Shown here: positions 1-11,138 of the stretch, one piece after another
Position numbering within the stretch: the first letter of the stretch is position 1
How the letters are laid out: every line of letters begins with the position of its first letter
Source: Aelia acuminata
Lineage: Eukaryota; Arthropoda; Insecta; Hemiptera; Pentatomidae
DNA length: 64,000 bases
Direction: 5' to 3'
Assembly: GCA_911387785.2 (NCBI GenBank)
Contig: OU426980.1
Location: forward strand, 40,213,676-40,277,675
Position numbers and translations under genes: made by a program
Notes under the pieces: generated by a model
What the model saw: only the letters and a program-made list of their open reading frames with translations
Database searches by the model: none
Told to the model about the DNA's origin: nothing

Positions 1-107
1 TAGGAAGTTTCAATTTGATCCCTTCATAAAAAGTATTTTTTTTAATTTCACGACAGAAATGTAGTCTTAAGGGTGTCAATAAGTGTCCGGTTTACCCTAT
101 TAAATAT
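1..107 (-). mobile_element. End of a GGGTAAACC-type TIR element, cut by the window edge
   Basis: Read on the minus strand from 107, this segment starts GGGTAAACC and continues for about 100 bases nearly identical to the segment beginning at 6967. The two are copies of one TIR family in opposite orientation. The base pair just outside the terminus is TA, as in Tc1/mariner-like insertions. The rest of the element lies outside the window. No coding is visible. Confidence 0.6.
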
Positions 108-920
108 ATAAAATAACTTTAAAAAAATAGTAAAACGAGACGGCTGCTCGAGTATTTAGTACATTCTCAGAATACGTTGATGGTAATTAAAATACATTTT
201 TAAACATGTAAATCGTTTTGAGACCATGTCGAATTATAAATGATTTTTCATTTCTCAAGACGTATGACAAGTCTTTCTTTAGTTTCTTATTAGCATAAAT
301 GCGCAGGTTCGATTTTCTGTCAAACGACTTTCAGTTCAAATAAAAAAAACCTTAAGTAAATAAATGTATTTCCTATTCATCATCTAGGGATATGTCATGT
401 ATCTTGATATAGCAGATGCGTCGTCGCTGTAAAATTAATATTTTTATTTAAAATCTTAACAGTTTTTTGCTGATTTATTTACAGATAATTTATATATAAA
501 CGGTGTTTGCTTAGATGTATTGAGTAAACTGCTTTATTAAAATTATTATTGTTTTTTGAATGCTTCAATTACCTCTCTTTAAATACTTAGGACATCTATA
601 CATATACATACAGTGTAGTACAGTGGAACGTAATGCACTTAAATGACAATTTAAAACGTCACTATGTACTAATACATATTTTAAATTAGCTCCTCCATTA
701 CTCTTGAAATGTAAAAAAAAAAATAGTGCCCCCTTCAAGAAAAGTTCTGGATCTACCAGAAATGCATCTTCCATCAATCCTCCATCTTGCATCAAAAGGA
801 AGTGTACATATACATATATATGTATATATGATGAGATATGGAATGATAAGTTAACATGATTGTTGATATTAAATTTTATAATAGTTTTTTTGAGGATTAG
901 TCAATAATAAACACCTATAT
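108..920. other. AT-rich spacer
   Basis: Apart from the hAT-like scrap at 688-770, this holds only AT-rich sequence with short A and T runs and a TATA-rich palindrome near 808-828. I see no exon, RNA gene or repeat with a recognisable partner. Confidence 0.5.
688..770 (+). mobile_element. Fragment of hAT-like short MITE (GCGGATCCAG family)
   Basis: The stretch CATTACT..AAATGTAAAAAA followed by a CCCCC block and GGATCTACCAG matches the right half of the complete 102-bp element at 51996-52097. Only one end is recognisable and no target duplication is visible. Confidence 0.4.
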
Positions 921-1090
921 TATGGTGAAGTTTGGAGACTATATTGTTCTAATCATCATACCCTACATTGATCAAACAGGTTAGGATAAAATTTAAAATT
1001 CACCTATGTAACTCACATAATTTTATTCTAACCTGTTTGTTCATTGTGGGCATGATTATGAGAACAATATGGTCTCAAACATCGGCATAT
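921..1090. repeat. Foldback (imperfect palindrome)
   Basis: The left arm from GTTTGGAGAC at 930 pairs with the right arm ending GGTCTCAAAC at 1080. The arms are about 65 nt with several mismatches and a loop of about 28 nt around 995-1022. The arms hold AACAGGTTAG and its complement CTAACCTGTT. It could be a small palindromic MITE; no target duplication was found. Confidence 0.6.
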
Positions 1091-1918
1091 ATTTTATCTA
1101 ATATTTCCGATTTACAATCTATTTAAGTGTCGGCAACTAGATATTTTTCGCGTTAAAGCGAAAAGCAGGAGTCTGTTTTATATTTATATGTTATCTCATA
1201 TACTTTTTATTTTGAACGGTTTTTGGTGTTATTTTAATTATCCTATTATTTTTTTTTATAGCAGGCATTAAAATATTATTATACACCGTATGTACTTTTT
1301 TTATTACTATATGTTATTATCACTAACCGTACATAGTTACGAAGTTAAAAAGTCCTTAAGATAACTGAATAAAAATTGTGACTAAAACTGTAGAATAAAA
1401 AAATAATCTACCTGAGGGATAGAATAAGTTCTTTGGAACGCTAATGATTTGTTTACACAAACACGAACACAAAAAAAACAAAAAAGAAAACCGTACACTA
1501 CTCTGCCTTTCTAAGAAACAAAAGTCTAAGAAATAACTTCAAAAGGTAGTAAACAGCTAATCCTTTGAAGAAATTGTCTCTTTTCCTCTTCTGTTTCGGT
1601 TAAGAGAGATATTTTGAAGAAAAATAAAATAAAAATAAAGGCCTAAATCTGTTCCGTTTTTGTATTCTCTTTTAAAAAGTTTAAGTATTAATTTAAATCA
1701 ATGCAAAAGGAAATAGCTTAATTTATCTTGTACCATTCATCGTGATATCTGCAATTGATTTTTAAATTATTAACTCAAAAAATAATAGTCATAATATCCT
1801 CCAATATATTATGTTCATGTTAAATAAAGTGCGACGCTGGTTTCCGACATTTTAAAACTTAATACAGGAAAACCAAAGCTCCCGAACACGACTAATCGTA
1901 TGACACATAGACTTTTTT
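1091..1918. other. AT-rich spacer, nothing recognised
   Basis: AT-rich sequence with A/T homopolymers. No open frame of interest, no tRNA-like boxes and no partner repeat were seen elsewhere in the window. Confidence 0.5.
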
Positions 1919-2054
1919 ACTTTCACTTACCTATATATGTAATATATAGTAAGTGGAAGTATTGCGATCGTGAAAAATTTCGACTTCCGGTTTTCAACGG
2001 AAATACACGTTTTGGGGTCCCCTGAGTCGAAATGACCAAGTCCCGCGAAATGGT

Positions 2055-2084
2055 CTGTGTGTGTGTGTGTGTGTGTCTGTGTGT

Positions 2085-2121
<37 letters not shown>
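2055..2121 (+). repeat. (GT)n microsatellite inside GT element
   Basis: A GT run interrupted by two CT units. It is present at the same position, in shorter form, in every other copy of the element (for example near 3252 and 48327), so it belongs to the element rather than to the locus. Confidence 0.85.
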
Positions 2122-2123
<2 letters not shown>

Positions 2124-2273
2124 CAGACTAGCTCAAGAACTATAAACCGTGCGAACCTGAAATTGGGTATTTAGTGTAGGTATATGCCCGCGATGTGACA
2201 GCAAAAATTTCATCGAAATTGCTCAAAGGGAGGGGGTACTTTATTTAATAACTTTTTAGGTTTTTTTCGATTT

Positions 2274-2912
2274 TCTCAAAAACGGCTCTAACGATTTTGA
2301 TTAAACTGAGTATTTCATCTATTTATATGCCCGAGATATGACTGTAAAAATTTCATCAAAATTGATTAACCGGAGGGGGGACTTTACTTAATAAATTTTG
2401 TAACATTTTCACGTTTTTTTTTTATTTACTCTAAATCGGCTTTAACGATTTTGATCAAACTGGGTATTTGATGTATTTATATGCCAAATATTTGATAGCC
2501 AACATTTCATCAAAATTGATCAACCGAAGGGGGGACTTTACTTAATAAATTTTGTATCATTTTCACGGGGTTTTTTATTTACTCAAAAACGGCTCTAACG
2601 ATTTTGATTAAACTTAGTATTTGATCTACTTATATGCCCGAGATATGTCTGTAAAAATTTCATCAAAATTGATCAACCGCAGGGGGCACTTTACTTAATA
2701 AATTTTGTATCATTTTTACGTGCTTTTTTTATTTACTCAAAAACGGCTTTCACGATTGTGACCAAACTGGGTATTTGATGTATGTATATGCCAAATATTT
2801 GATAGCCAACATTTCATCAAAATTGATCAACCGAAGGGGGGACTTTACTTAATAAATTTTGTATCATTTTCACGGGGTTTTTTATTTACTCAAAAACGGC
2901 TTTAACGATTAA
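2274..2912 (+). repeat. Tandem array of ~152-bp units
   Basis: The phrase CTCAAAAACGGCT recurs, with small changes, near 2274, 2431, 2581, 2733 and 2887. Each is followed by ACGATTTTGA, a GGTATTTGATG-like stretch, ATATGCC, ATTTCATCAAAATTGAT and a G-rich block before ACTTTACTTAATAAATTTTG. Units alternate between two versions, suggesting expansion as a dimer. Confidence 0.8.
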
Positions 2913-3129
2913 TAAAAATAAGATATGAATGTAGAAAAATGTGTGATTTTGGGAAATGATATCTAACAAAACACGTCAATTTCTTATCTAAGTAAGTTGG
3001 TAAGTGAAAGTTGTGTGTTGCGCGCACGCACCAGATTTTTTTTTCTTTCCACAAAAGTTTTACATGTGTTCTGAGAATAAGTAGTTCACAGATTTGGGTT
3101 TGTAGGAATGTTCATTCTATTCACTTTAT

Positions 3130-3660
3130 ACTTTCACTTACCTATATATGAAATATATAGTAAGGGATAGTAGTGCGATCATGAAAAAAAATTTCTTCCG
3201 GTTTTCTACGGAAATACACGTTTACAAATAACCAAGTCCCGCGAAATGGTCTGTGTGTGTGTGAACAGACTAGCTCAAAACTATAACCCGGTCAACGATG
3301 CGACAGCCAAAATTTCATCAAAATTGGTCAAATGGAGGGGACAGTTTATTTAATAAATTTTGTCTCATTTTTACGTTTTTTTTTTTCGATTTTCTCAAAA
3401 ACGGCACTAACGATTTTGATCAAACTCGCCAATTTTAGTGAGAATAAAGTATTCATTAATATCAGGTAAGTTTTATCATCATAATAATGTTTTAAGGGGG
3501 CTTAAATGGGAAAGGGGGCTTTATTGTTTTCCTATAAAGTACCTTTGTTTTTGTTTATATGGAGAAATTAACTGTCTCTCGTCATGCCTAAAAATAATAA
3601 ATATCTAAATATGAAAAAATCGAATAAACATGTACAGGAAAAAAAAATGAAAAATATGGA
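3130..3660 (+). mobile_element. GT element copy 2 (diverged or truncated)
   Basis: Starts with the same ACTTTCACTTACC end, has the CCAAGTCCCGCGAAATGG block and a very short GT tract, and one tandem unit. It then continues into a region (from about 3404) shared with the minus-strand copy near 60730-60870, including ATATCAGGTAAG. It therefore belongs to a second subfamily with a different interior. The right end is unclear. Confidence 0.6.
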
Positions 3661-4837
3661 AATGAAAAAAAAAATTATAAACTAAATCAAGTCCAATATT
3701 TAGAACCAAATTCTACTCAAAATTGTACAGCTGTTCATATAAATTGTTTCTCCACTTAGCATACCATATAAGCTCATCCTACAGAAGTCAATAAATCATT
3801 TAATGCCATATTTGGATGTTCTTTGACGGATAAATTTATTTGACACTAGGTAATGTTTATTCACCCCGTAGAAATCATTGTTTCTAAGAGATACACATCA
3901 TATCACGTTGGGTCACAACACATAAACCATTTCAGCAGAATATTCTAACAAGACCACGGGAAACTGCTCGTTTATACTAACTTTATGTATCAATATTTCT
4001 TTCAAAAACAAACAAATCTTTCGCCTCATAACAATAAATACAGAATACTAGTGTGTCCAGGACGGTTATGCATTGCTAAAGTTGCGCCATCAAATTATTT
4101 GATGGAGGTACAATTTTACGGGGCTGTGAATTTATGAGAGGGTTACATTTTTACGAGATAATCTAAAAATGAAAAATGTTTCGGAGACGTATACTCATCC
4201 AACCTTGTGTAGTGAAACATCTTGATCTAAATAGTGTTCAGTTTCCGGTTGTCGATTAGCTCTTACTAAATACAAATTACAATTTTTATGTAATTAAAAT
4301 ATAAATTACATTGCAAAAAGAAATATTTTCGGGATCACGCGAAAATTCATAACTGTCGTGAAACAATTTCAATGATTTTGTAACCCCATTCCTCAAATAC
4401 ACGGCATCTCCTTGTACCCATTCGTGTATACTCTAACTTCGACCATGATTGCTTGGAGAACTGGGTGCTATCCTCTCCTATTTCATTTTAACCTATTTTG
4501 CCCGAGTTTTCTTTTTTCTTTTTTGATTTCGAAATATTATAAGTTTTTTACAATCTAAGGTTTTAAGGCAATTATGACACACTAGTAAAGAGGGTTGGTA
4601 AAAGAGCAACCTTATAGGTCATATCACATGACTGGAATTAGTATGGTTAGAATAAACAGGAGGGGGGGGGGGTAGCAGTAGAGCTCGGAGTTTATTTCTG
4701 AGTTCCAATATCGGACCATCAGGCAAAAATGGATCAATTATTCTTTTTGGTACATTTGTTCAAGAATGAAATATTTGTTATCAATAAAATACTATTTGAA
4801 GTTGATTGAAACTGGAGAATTAAAATCAAATTACCTA
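3661..4837. other. AT-rich spacer, nothing recognised
   Basis: No exon, RNA gene or repeat was recognised. A G12 run lies near 4662. Confidence 0.45.
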
Positions 4838-4893
4838 TACTCTTCGTCGTGAACCTACGACCGCCTGTCCTAGACTCCACTTGGACAAACGTA

Positions 4894-5420
4894 GGGTCTT
4901 TTCTACATTAAGGCTGCCAGTTACTTCTTAAACAGTTACTTTGTATCAACAAATGATTACTTTATAAGTAATCGCTTTAATTATCATATTACCAGGTAAA
5001 CAAGCATACAGTTTAATGAAATATTTATTTTAAATCAATACATTATTGTGTATTCCTGTGTCCATGAATAAATAAATAAAAGAGTCTTCCTTAATGGTAG
5101 TCTTGATTGTTCAAACCATGCATTTGAGAATAAACCTTTAAGTTCAGTTTCATATTGTGCCCTAGATCACAGTTTTTAAATTTAGGTAAGACACCTTTAT
5201 CTTGAAAAAAAAAAATGTAATACATTTTCTTCTTCTTTATACAACAAAATTAATTCAATTAAATTCATCTCTGTATCCATTTTACACAGGGGATAACCTC
5301 TTTGATAGAGTTTGTAGGTGTCATATGGTTTAATTTATCTTTAAAAAAAGAATGATTAACTGTTTAAAGTAATAATTTGATAATAAAAAGTAACTGGCAG
5401 CCTTAATGTAGAAAAAAACC
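4894..5420. mobile_element. 527-bp TIR element with 8-bp target duplication
   Basis: The ends are inverted copies: left GGGTCTTTTCTACATTAAGG, right (reverse complement) GGTTTTTTTCTACATTAAGG. Both run on into CTGCCAGTTACTT. Exact direct repeats CAAACGTA flank it at 4886-4893 and 5421-5428. Removing the element and one repeat restores the Jockey sequence seen in the other copies. An 8-bp duplication points to the hAT or P superfamily. Subterminal AGTTACTT/AAGTAATC motifs recur. No transposase domain was recognised. Confidence 0.8.
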
Positions 5421-5714
5421 CAAACGTATTCCTTGGAATCCTCAAACAAACTGAAACGACAATTAACTCCACTAAACCATTAAATTACTCTCGAATCCAA
5501 TCCTTACAATCCGAAATCCTTCCCGAAATCCTGAATACGCCTAATTTGTAAAAAATAAAATAATGACCCGATCCTTTCATAATAAACTCCATTTCCATCC
5601 GAAAACATTTGTTTCTGAATAGAAGATGGCCTCAGGACCTTCTAAGTTTGATGTATTAGTTGTGTGCAATTATTAGTTTCTGTTCATAAGATTTTCTTTT
5701 AATTAATTACTATC

Positions 5715-6420
5715 TAGTTATGTAAAACTGTCGGTACTATCAATATTATGATGTGATGACTGGGGGGAGGGGGGGGGGAGTAGAAAATAGTAATCGTTTT
5801 TCATTTGAAAAGATAGGAGCTGTAATCCACTTTTCCATTTGCTCTTTAGACTTTCATTTTTTATTAGTGAATAAGATGAACATTTCTGTAAATACTTTTG
5901 GGTTCCACTACACCTTGTAAATTATTTTTATCGGTTTCAAGCTTTATAATATTCTCAGAGAATAAAAACTTTATCAAAAGGTCAAAGAATCTGTATTTAG
6001 AGGAAAACTATACCAATCAAGTAACCATTAAACCAGTCGAAGAAGTTGATTTGACGTGACAACATTCGGAACAAAATCCTTGAAGATACCATACTTTGAA
6101 ACGTGTTTAATTAAAAAAAAATTAATCAGATAGTTGATTAAGAGAGGTTGAATATATTTGCTAACAAAAACTGTGATTATGTTTATATGCTATTAATCCA
6201 GTAATTTTCAAGTTAAGAGACTGCAGGCAATCAGTTGTTTTGTTTGTATATTTTTCCATCAAGCTGGAAGGCATGTATGAGCAAATCATTCAATTTTTCA
6301 GTCATATTTTTTGCGTGAAGTTAATTTTTTTTTTTAGTAAAAAAAAAAAACTATCGATAGTTTCGATAGTTTAAAATTGTCGATAGTATCTATAGTACTA
6401 TCAATAGTTTTACATCAATA
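5715..6420 (-). mobile_element. hAT-like MITE copy A (CGAT-palindrome family)
   Basis: Flanked by perfect 8-bp direct repeats TTACTATC at 5707-5714 and 6421-6428. The termini are TAGTTATGTAAAACT and, reverse complemented, TATTGATGTAAAACT. Near both ends are clusters of ACTATCGATAG palindromes; a G-rich run sits near 5761-5781. The interior matches copies at 8271-8889 and 10428-11130 in inverted orientation. The TAG/CAG-type end and 8-bp duplication indicate hAT mobilisation. No coding potential. Confidence 0.85.
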
Positions 6421-6966
6421 TTACTATCTTATTTTATTTAATTACATTTTAGGTGCCGTGTACACAAGGGCTAGGGGCGCTATTACTATTATATTTACTT
6501 ATGTATTGTTTTAAATGTAGTTGTAGCTTTCAATAAATTAAAAAACAAAGTTGATTGTTCTTTTATAATTATTTCTATATCGATTCAGATAAAAACAACT
6601 AACAGAAGTTAACAAGGATGATTTTACATTAACTTTTATAAAAAAAAAAAAAATGTATTGTTTTAGTTCTATTTTGCCAAGGACGTTGCGTTATATAATA
6701 TAGTGTAATCATATAGACATTTTCTTTGTAACCGTAAATACCTTTAGACATTTGGTTATCGATGATCTGTTAAATATTCAAAAGTGTTAATTATTTTTCC
6801 AATCACTCAATCAATAATCAAGTATGATGCATGGTAGGTACATATCATAATATCAAATAAAAAAATGTTATAATGAAAAAAATTAAGCAATATTTACAAA
6901 GCAATACTTTCGGGAAAAAAATCCTTACAGGATTGAGAATGGTTCTGGGAGCTGAAACGTTGTCTA

Positions 6967-7374
6967 GCTAGGGTAAACCGTACAGTTATTGACATCCTTA
7001 AGACTACATTTCTGCAGTGAAATTAAAAAAAAAAACTTTTTATGAAGGGATCAAATTGAAACTTCCTATAGCTCCTCTTTATCTATCCTTATAAAGACTC
7101 AAGAGGTTTTTTGGGGTCAAAAGTTCAATATTTTTAGCAAATGGCAATATTTATTGTTAAAAGTGCAAAAACTAGTTATTGAGACCCTGTGGATTTAATT
7201 GTGAAATCTTCCCTATGGTTAGTTTGTTAAAGACTTACTTCATACATGACTTAGAGGACCCTTCAAACATTAGATTCATGTATATCTTTACTTGTTTACT
7301 TATTTCTTAAGTTAAAATGGGGGTGTTAATAACTGTACTGAGTGTCAATAACTGTATGGTTTACCCAACATAAA
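6967..7374 (+). mobile_element. 408-bp TIR element of the GGGTAAACC family
   Basis: The left end reads GGGTAAACCGTACAGTTATT, and the right end is the complement of nearly the same 24 bases (AATAACTGTATGGTTTACCC). TA lies immediately left of GGG; on the right it is AA, possibly a mutated TA. Its first 100 bp match window positions 107-1. No transposase is encoded. Tc1/mariner-like assignment is an inference from the TA flank. Confidence 0.65.
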
Positions 7375-8083
7375 CTTGTGACTCTTTTTTGGCGAAGAAA
7401 GGCCTAATTGTATTTATTCCATCATATTAATTGTTTTATTTAATTTTGTACGGAAAAAAGACAAGTATTTTAAGCGTAAAGGGAAAAGTATTAAAAACAT
7501 TTTCTGTATTGTCGAAAATTATAACCAAAAAATGGACTGATTGGCCGTATATTTTCAATAAATTACCTAATGGTAAACTAAAAATATAATTATTATAAGT
7601 CATACATTAAATAAAAAAAGTGCAGATTTAATTTTAGATAAATAAATCGGGAACATCTCGAAGATTTGACTGAATGCAACGGATCTGGCAACGCAGCTTG
7701 TGGGCTTGGCTCGCCTCGAAGAAAAAAAAAAGAAATAAAAATCCCAGTTTCTTAATGTTGATTACACCTATACCTTTTCTCGTTTTCAATCGAATAGTTA
7801 AGAGTCGGTAGTAAAGTCCGATGAGGCCGATGAAGACTGGGATAAAATGAATTATTAAAAATCATAGACGTGGCCCGGGAATCGATTGGAATTTTTAAAA
7901 CATTTACAAATTGGAATGCCTCCCGAATATAACGAAGACTGATTATGTTTGAAGTTGTTTTCTCCGTCCTCATCAAAAATAAAAAAGAAGGAGCGTATTC
8001 GGTTATCAAGATGGTCGGTTATTTCTTTATTTTCAATTCCATTTCTTTTTCTTTTTCTTTTGTTTTATACTTTGTGGGGAGCT

Positions 8084-8085
<2 letters not shown>
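7375..8085. other. AT-rich spacer
   Basis: Open frames here are short and AT-driven. A small GC-richer patch near 7680-7725 has no recognised identity. Confidence 0.4.

Positions 8086-8154
<69 letters not shown>
8086..8154 (+). repeat. (TA)n microsatellite
   Basis: About 34 perfect TA units. The Tyr-Ile runs in overlapping frames are produced by this tract and are not protein. Confidence 0.95.
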
Positions 8155-8156
<2 letters not shown>

Positions 8157-8270
8157 TTCTTTAATACTGTTGAGAGTAAATTCATAGGGGTTATATTAGA
8201 AAACAGGTAACACAGGGGAATATCTATACTGGATAGACTGATAAAAAAGAAAGCAATAATAGTTGGATAG

Positions 8271-8889
8271 TAGTGATGTAAAACTATCGATAGTACTATC
8301 GAAAAAATCGAAAAAATTGTTTTAAAGGATAAAGTGATAGCCTCTAAGCACCCATTTGCTATATTAATCATGGAAATAACAGTGTAACAGTGTAATTTTA
8401 TTTATGTTTCCAACAAAAACTGCTCATCCACTCTTTAAAAAAAAATATTACTTCACGCAAAAGATATGAGACTGAAAAACTGAATTGTTTGCCCATACCT
8501 TTTTTTGAAGTATGCATGTTCCAGGATATGTCTAAACAAATGTCACAACAACGTCCTTTTTTCTTCGAAAACCCCGAACATTCGTGGATTGCTTCTTTTG
8601 ATTAAGTTTTTATTCTTTGCAGTTACGACTAAGCTTGAAACTGATAAAATATTTCAAGGTATAACGGAACTCATCCCCTATTCAGAAATGTTCATCTTAT
8701 TCTCTAAGAAAAAAATGCAAATGGAAACGTGCTTGATAGTTCCTATCGTGCCAAATTTTACTATTTCACCCCCCCCCCCCCCACCCGTCCCCCCCGGTCA
8801 TCACCTAAGACTATCGATAGCATCGATATTTTTATGTCCGATACTATCAAAACTCGATAGCTGAGACTATCGATAGTTTTAAATCACTA
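8271..8889 (+). mobile_element. hAT-like MITE copy B
   Basis: Perfect 8-bp direct repeats TTGGATAG at 8263-8270 and 8890-8897. The left end is TAGTGATGTAAAACTATCGA; the right end is its complement with one change. It carries the same interior landmarks as copy C (AAAGGATAAAGTGATAGCC, a C-rich run near 8768, terminal CGAT palindromes). It is about 85 bp shorter than the other two copies. The open frame across it is incidental. Confidence 0.88.
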
Positions 8890-8897
8890 TTGGATAG

Positions 8898-10419
8898 GCA
8901 TATTATGAAGAAAGACAAGGTTTATCCAACCGGAATCTCAAGTTCAGTTGTATATGAATTTTCACTTATATAATTTCAAATAAATAAAAAAAAAAAATTT
9001 ATAAACCAGCTGGGTACTAGTTCTTAATCATCAGACTCAATACGACTTACAATTAAAATACAGTTCAGCGTCCATTACCTGTACCTGTACTCGATGCGTA
9101 TTTTTTTTTTTTTTCAAAGCAAAAGGTCACTGGAAACATTTAACAAACAATAAATGGTAATAAATCAATTTGAATAAAATAATAAAAATGAAATAAATTG
9201 ACCAATTTTAACAGCGATGAAGAATCAAACCAATTTTTAAATTAGGTATTTAATATGATCGATAAAATCTTAGCTATATGATCATACTCGTATATAATAA
9301 GGAAATTGTTTTACCCTTACTTAAGTGCATTAACCTATTTAGTCTCAGAGATGCGTTTACGCATCAATATTTTTACTGTTTTTTTTTCAGTATATTATAA
9401 TTAGATTGTCTTTTTTATGACTTATTTTCATTTATCTAAAAGGCTCAAGATTATTATTTTTCTAAGATTAAAATGATGCCACAGAAAAAACAAAACAAAG
9501 AAAAAACCATAATGTCCCAGAAGCGAGTTTCCGAATAATAGGATCCCAGGAGAACAAAGAAAAATGTCCAAATTTGCTTATCATATATTTTTGGTATATA
9601 ATTACATAGAAATAGAAAAAAAAAACAGGCGGCCCCTGAGGGTCAGTGCACACTAGGCGAAAAGCACCGAGATACGATAGTGAAATTCTCTAAGGATCGA
9701 TTTTGCTACTAGACACCTTTTACAAAAAAAGCGGACTAGTCTACAATAAATAAAGAAATTATTATTATCATTATAATTATTAAAAACGCCTTCACGTCGT
9801 TTAAATTTTCAGCCGTAAAAATTATAATACGAAGCTATATAATTCTAACGAAGGAACTAAGGTTACAATAGAAGAAGCGTAGGTTTATCGCTCTTGAGGG
9901 TTGTTAAAAGGGACGGAGATTCTAGCGGCGGGCCGCATCAGAGGGCATTTATCATTCCTAACGGTTGTCATGCTAAAAAGGGCAGCCATCCATAAAAAGA
10001 TTTTATATAAACTATGAAGGATGAGGTACTCATGTTTTATTCATGAACCATCTTTCAAGAGAAGAGCGGGAGTTGACATTTCAAAATTGTTCGAAACGTC
10101 GTAAACTCTAAAAATATCCGGATCAACATCAGGACAACAGAGATTCGACACTAAGGGCAAATATGTGGAAATTTTCTTAAAATAACATTTCTTTTATTTA
10201 GATTTGTTTTTTCCTCAATTAGTCTTCAAAAAATGTCGAGACAAACAACCAGTCATTTCTGATCATACATTTTATTTTATTTATTGGAATTACCAACTGT
10301 ATACAAATAAAATACTCTTTACAGTGAAGTCAGCTTACAACACTCTACTTACAGTGAACTGTACCCGGTAAAGGTAATTGAAGTGATAGCAGCGAGACCA
10401 ATCTCTCTGAATCTGATGT
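8898..10419. other. AT-rich spacer
   Basis: Nothing convincing. A patch near 9630-9735 (GGCGGCCCCTGAGGG, then GTGCACACTAGGCG) looks like one end of some repeat but has no second copy here. The GC-rich words near 9930 are unexplained. Confidence 0.4.
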
Positions 10420-10427
10420 GTGTATAC

Positions 10428-11130
10428 TAGTGATGTAAAACTATCGATAGTTTTAAACAATCGAGACTATCGATAGTTTTTTAACTATCGATTGTACTAT
10501 CGAAAACATCGTTTTTAAAGGATAAAGTGATAGCCTCTAAGCGCCCATTTGCTATATAATAAAGAAACAAAATTTAACAATGTAATATCATTTATGTTTG
10601 TAATAACAAAAAAAATGCTTATCTGCTCTTTAATGAAAAAATATTATCTTCACGCATATAATATAAGGGTGAAAAATTGAATGGTTTGCCTATACATGCC
10701 TTCCAACTTGATGGAATAATATATATCCAACAACTGATATCCTGCCAGTCTCCCAACTTGAAAATTACTTGGTTAATGGCAAAGAAACAAAATCACAGTT
10801 TTTGTAAAAATTTTTTGAAGCATTCACCCTACTACACGTTGCATGGTTACTTGAAGAGGGTTGGTATAGCTTTCCTCTAAATTACGGTGTCTGTGACATT
10901 TTGATAAAGTTTTTTCTTTGCGTTTACGACTGAGCTTGAAACTGATAATAGTTATTTCAAGGTATAATGGAACACATCTTCTATTCGCAGAAATGTTCTT
11001 CTTATTCCATAACAATTTTCCAAATGAAAAATTCTACTATTCTACCCCCCCCCCTGTTCATTACCTCAGACGTTTTATATCCGATAGTATCGAAACTATC
11101 GACAGTCTGCACAATCGATAGTTTTAACTA
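10428..11130 (+). mobile_element. hAT-like MITE copy C
   Basis: Perfect 8-bp direct repeats GTGTATAC at 10420-10427 and 11131-11138. The left end TAGTGATGTAAAACTATCGA equals that of copy B; the right end has a small deletion (TAGTTAAAACTATCGA when complemented). Multiple ACTATCGATAG palindromes sit within about 80 bp of each end. A C-rich run is at 11046. Noncoding. Confidence 0.88.
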
Positions 11131-11138
11131 GTGTATAC

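Larger units (their letters stand above)
1919..3044 (+). mobile_element. GT element copy 1: nonautonomous element with tandem units
   Basis: Begins ACTTTCACTTACC and has the exact complement GGTAAGTGAAAGT at 2999-3011, a 13-bp inverted terminal motif. This is followed by a GC-rich tail (TTGCGCGCACGCACCAG) and a T run. In order it holds a near-palindrome around ATATATAG, the phrase CCAAGTCCCGCGAAATGG, a (GT)n tract, and about four tandem units of roughly 152 bp. Matching copies lie at 48191-49434 and, on the minus strand, 60341-61225. No protein is encoded. The superfamily is not established: the ends do not match Helitron CTRR, and no clear target duplication was seen. Confidence 0.75.
4838..6545 (+). 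mobile_element. Jockey-clade LINE fragment, interrupted twice
   Basis: Decayed 3' part of a Jockey-like non-LTR retrotransposon. The block at 4838-4893 matches the start of the 34765 copy, and 5429-5660 matches its later coding part in multiple frames with stops. The sequence after 6428 ends in TTTCAATAAATTAAAAAAC, like the A-rich tails of the other copies. It is split by a TIR element at 4894-5420 and an hAT-like MITE at 5715-6420. It is a broken, non-functional fragment; the family assignment rests on the better-preserved copies at 34765 and 52937. Confidence 0.65.

Noticed and set aside
7822..7845. CCGATGAGGCCGATGAAG as a hammerhead core
   Set aside because: Lacks the GAAA box and a closing stem; differs from the dispersed motif.
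8033..8371. 112-codon and 80-codon frames rich in Tyr-Ile
   Set aside because: They are translations of the (TA)n tract at 8086-8154.
8505..8864. 119-codon open frame
   Set aside because: Lies entirely inside hAT-like MITE copy B, ends in a poly-Pro run from the C-rich tract, and is not conserved in copies A and C.
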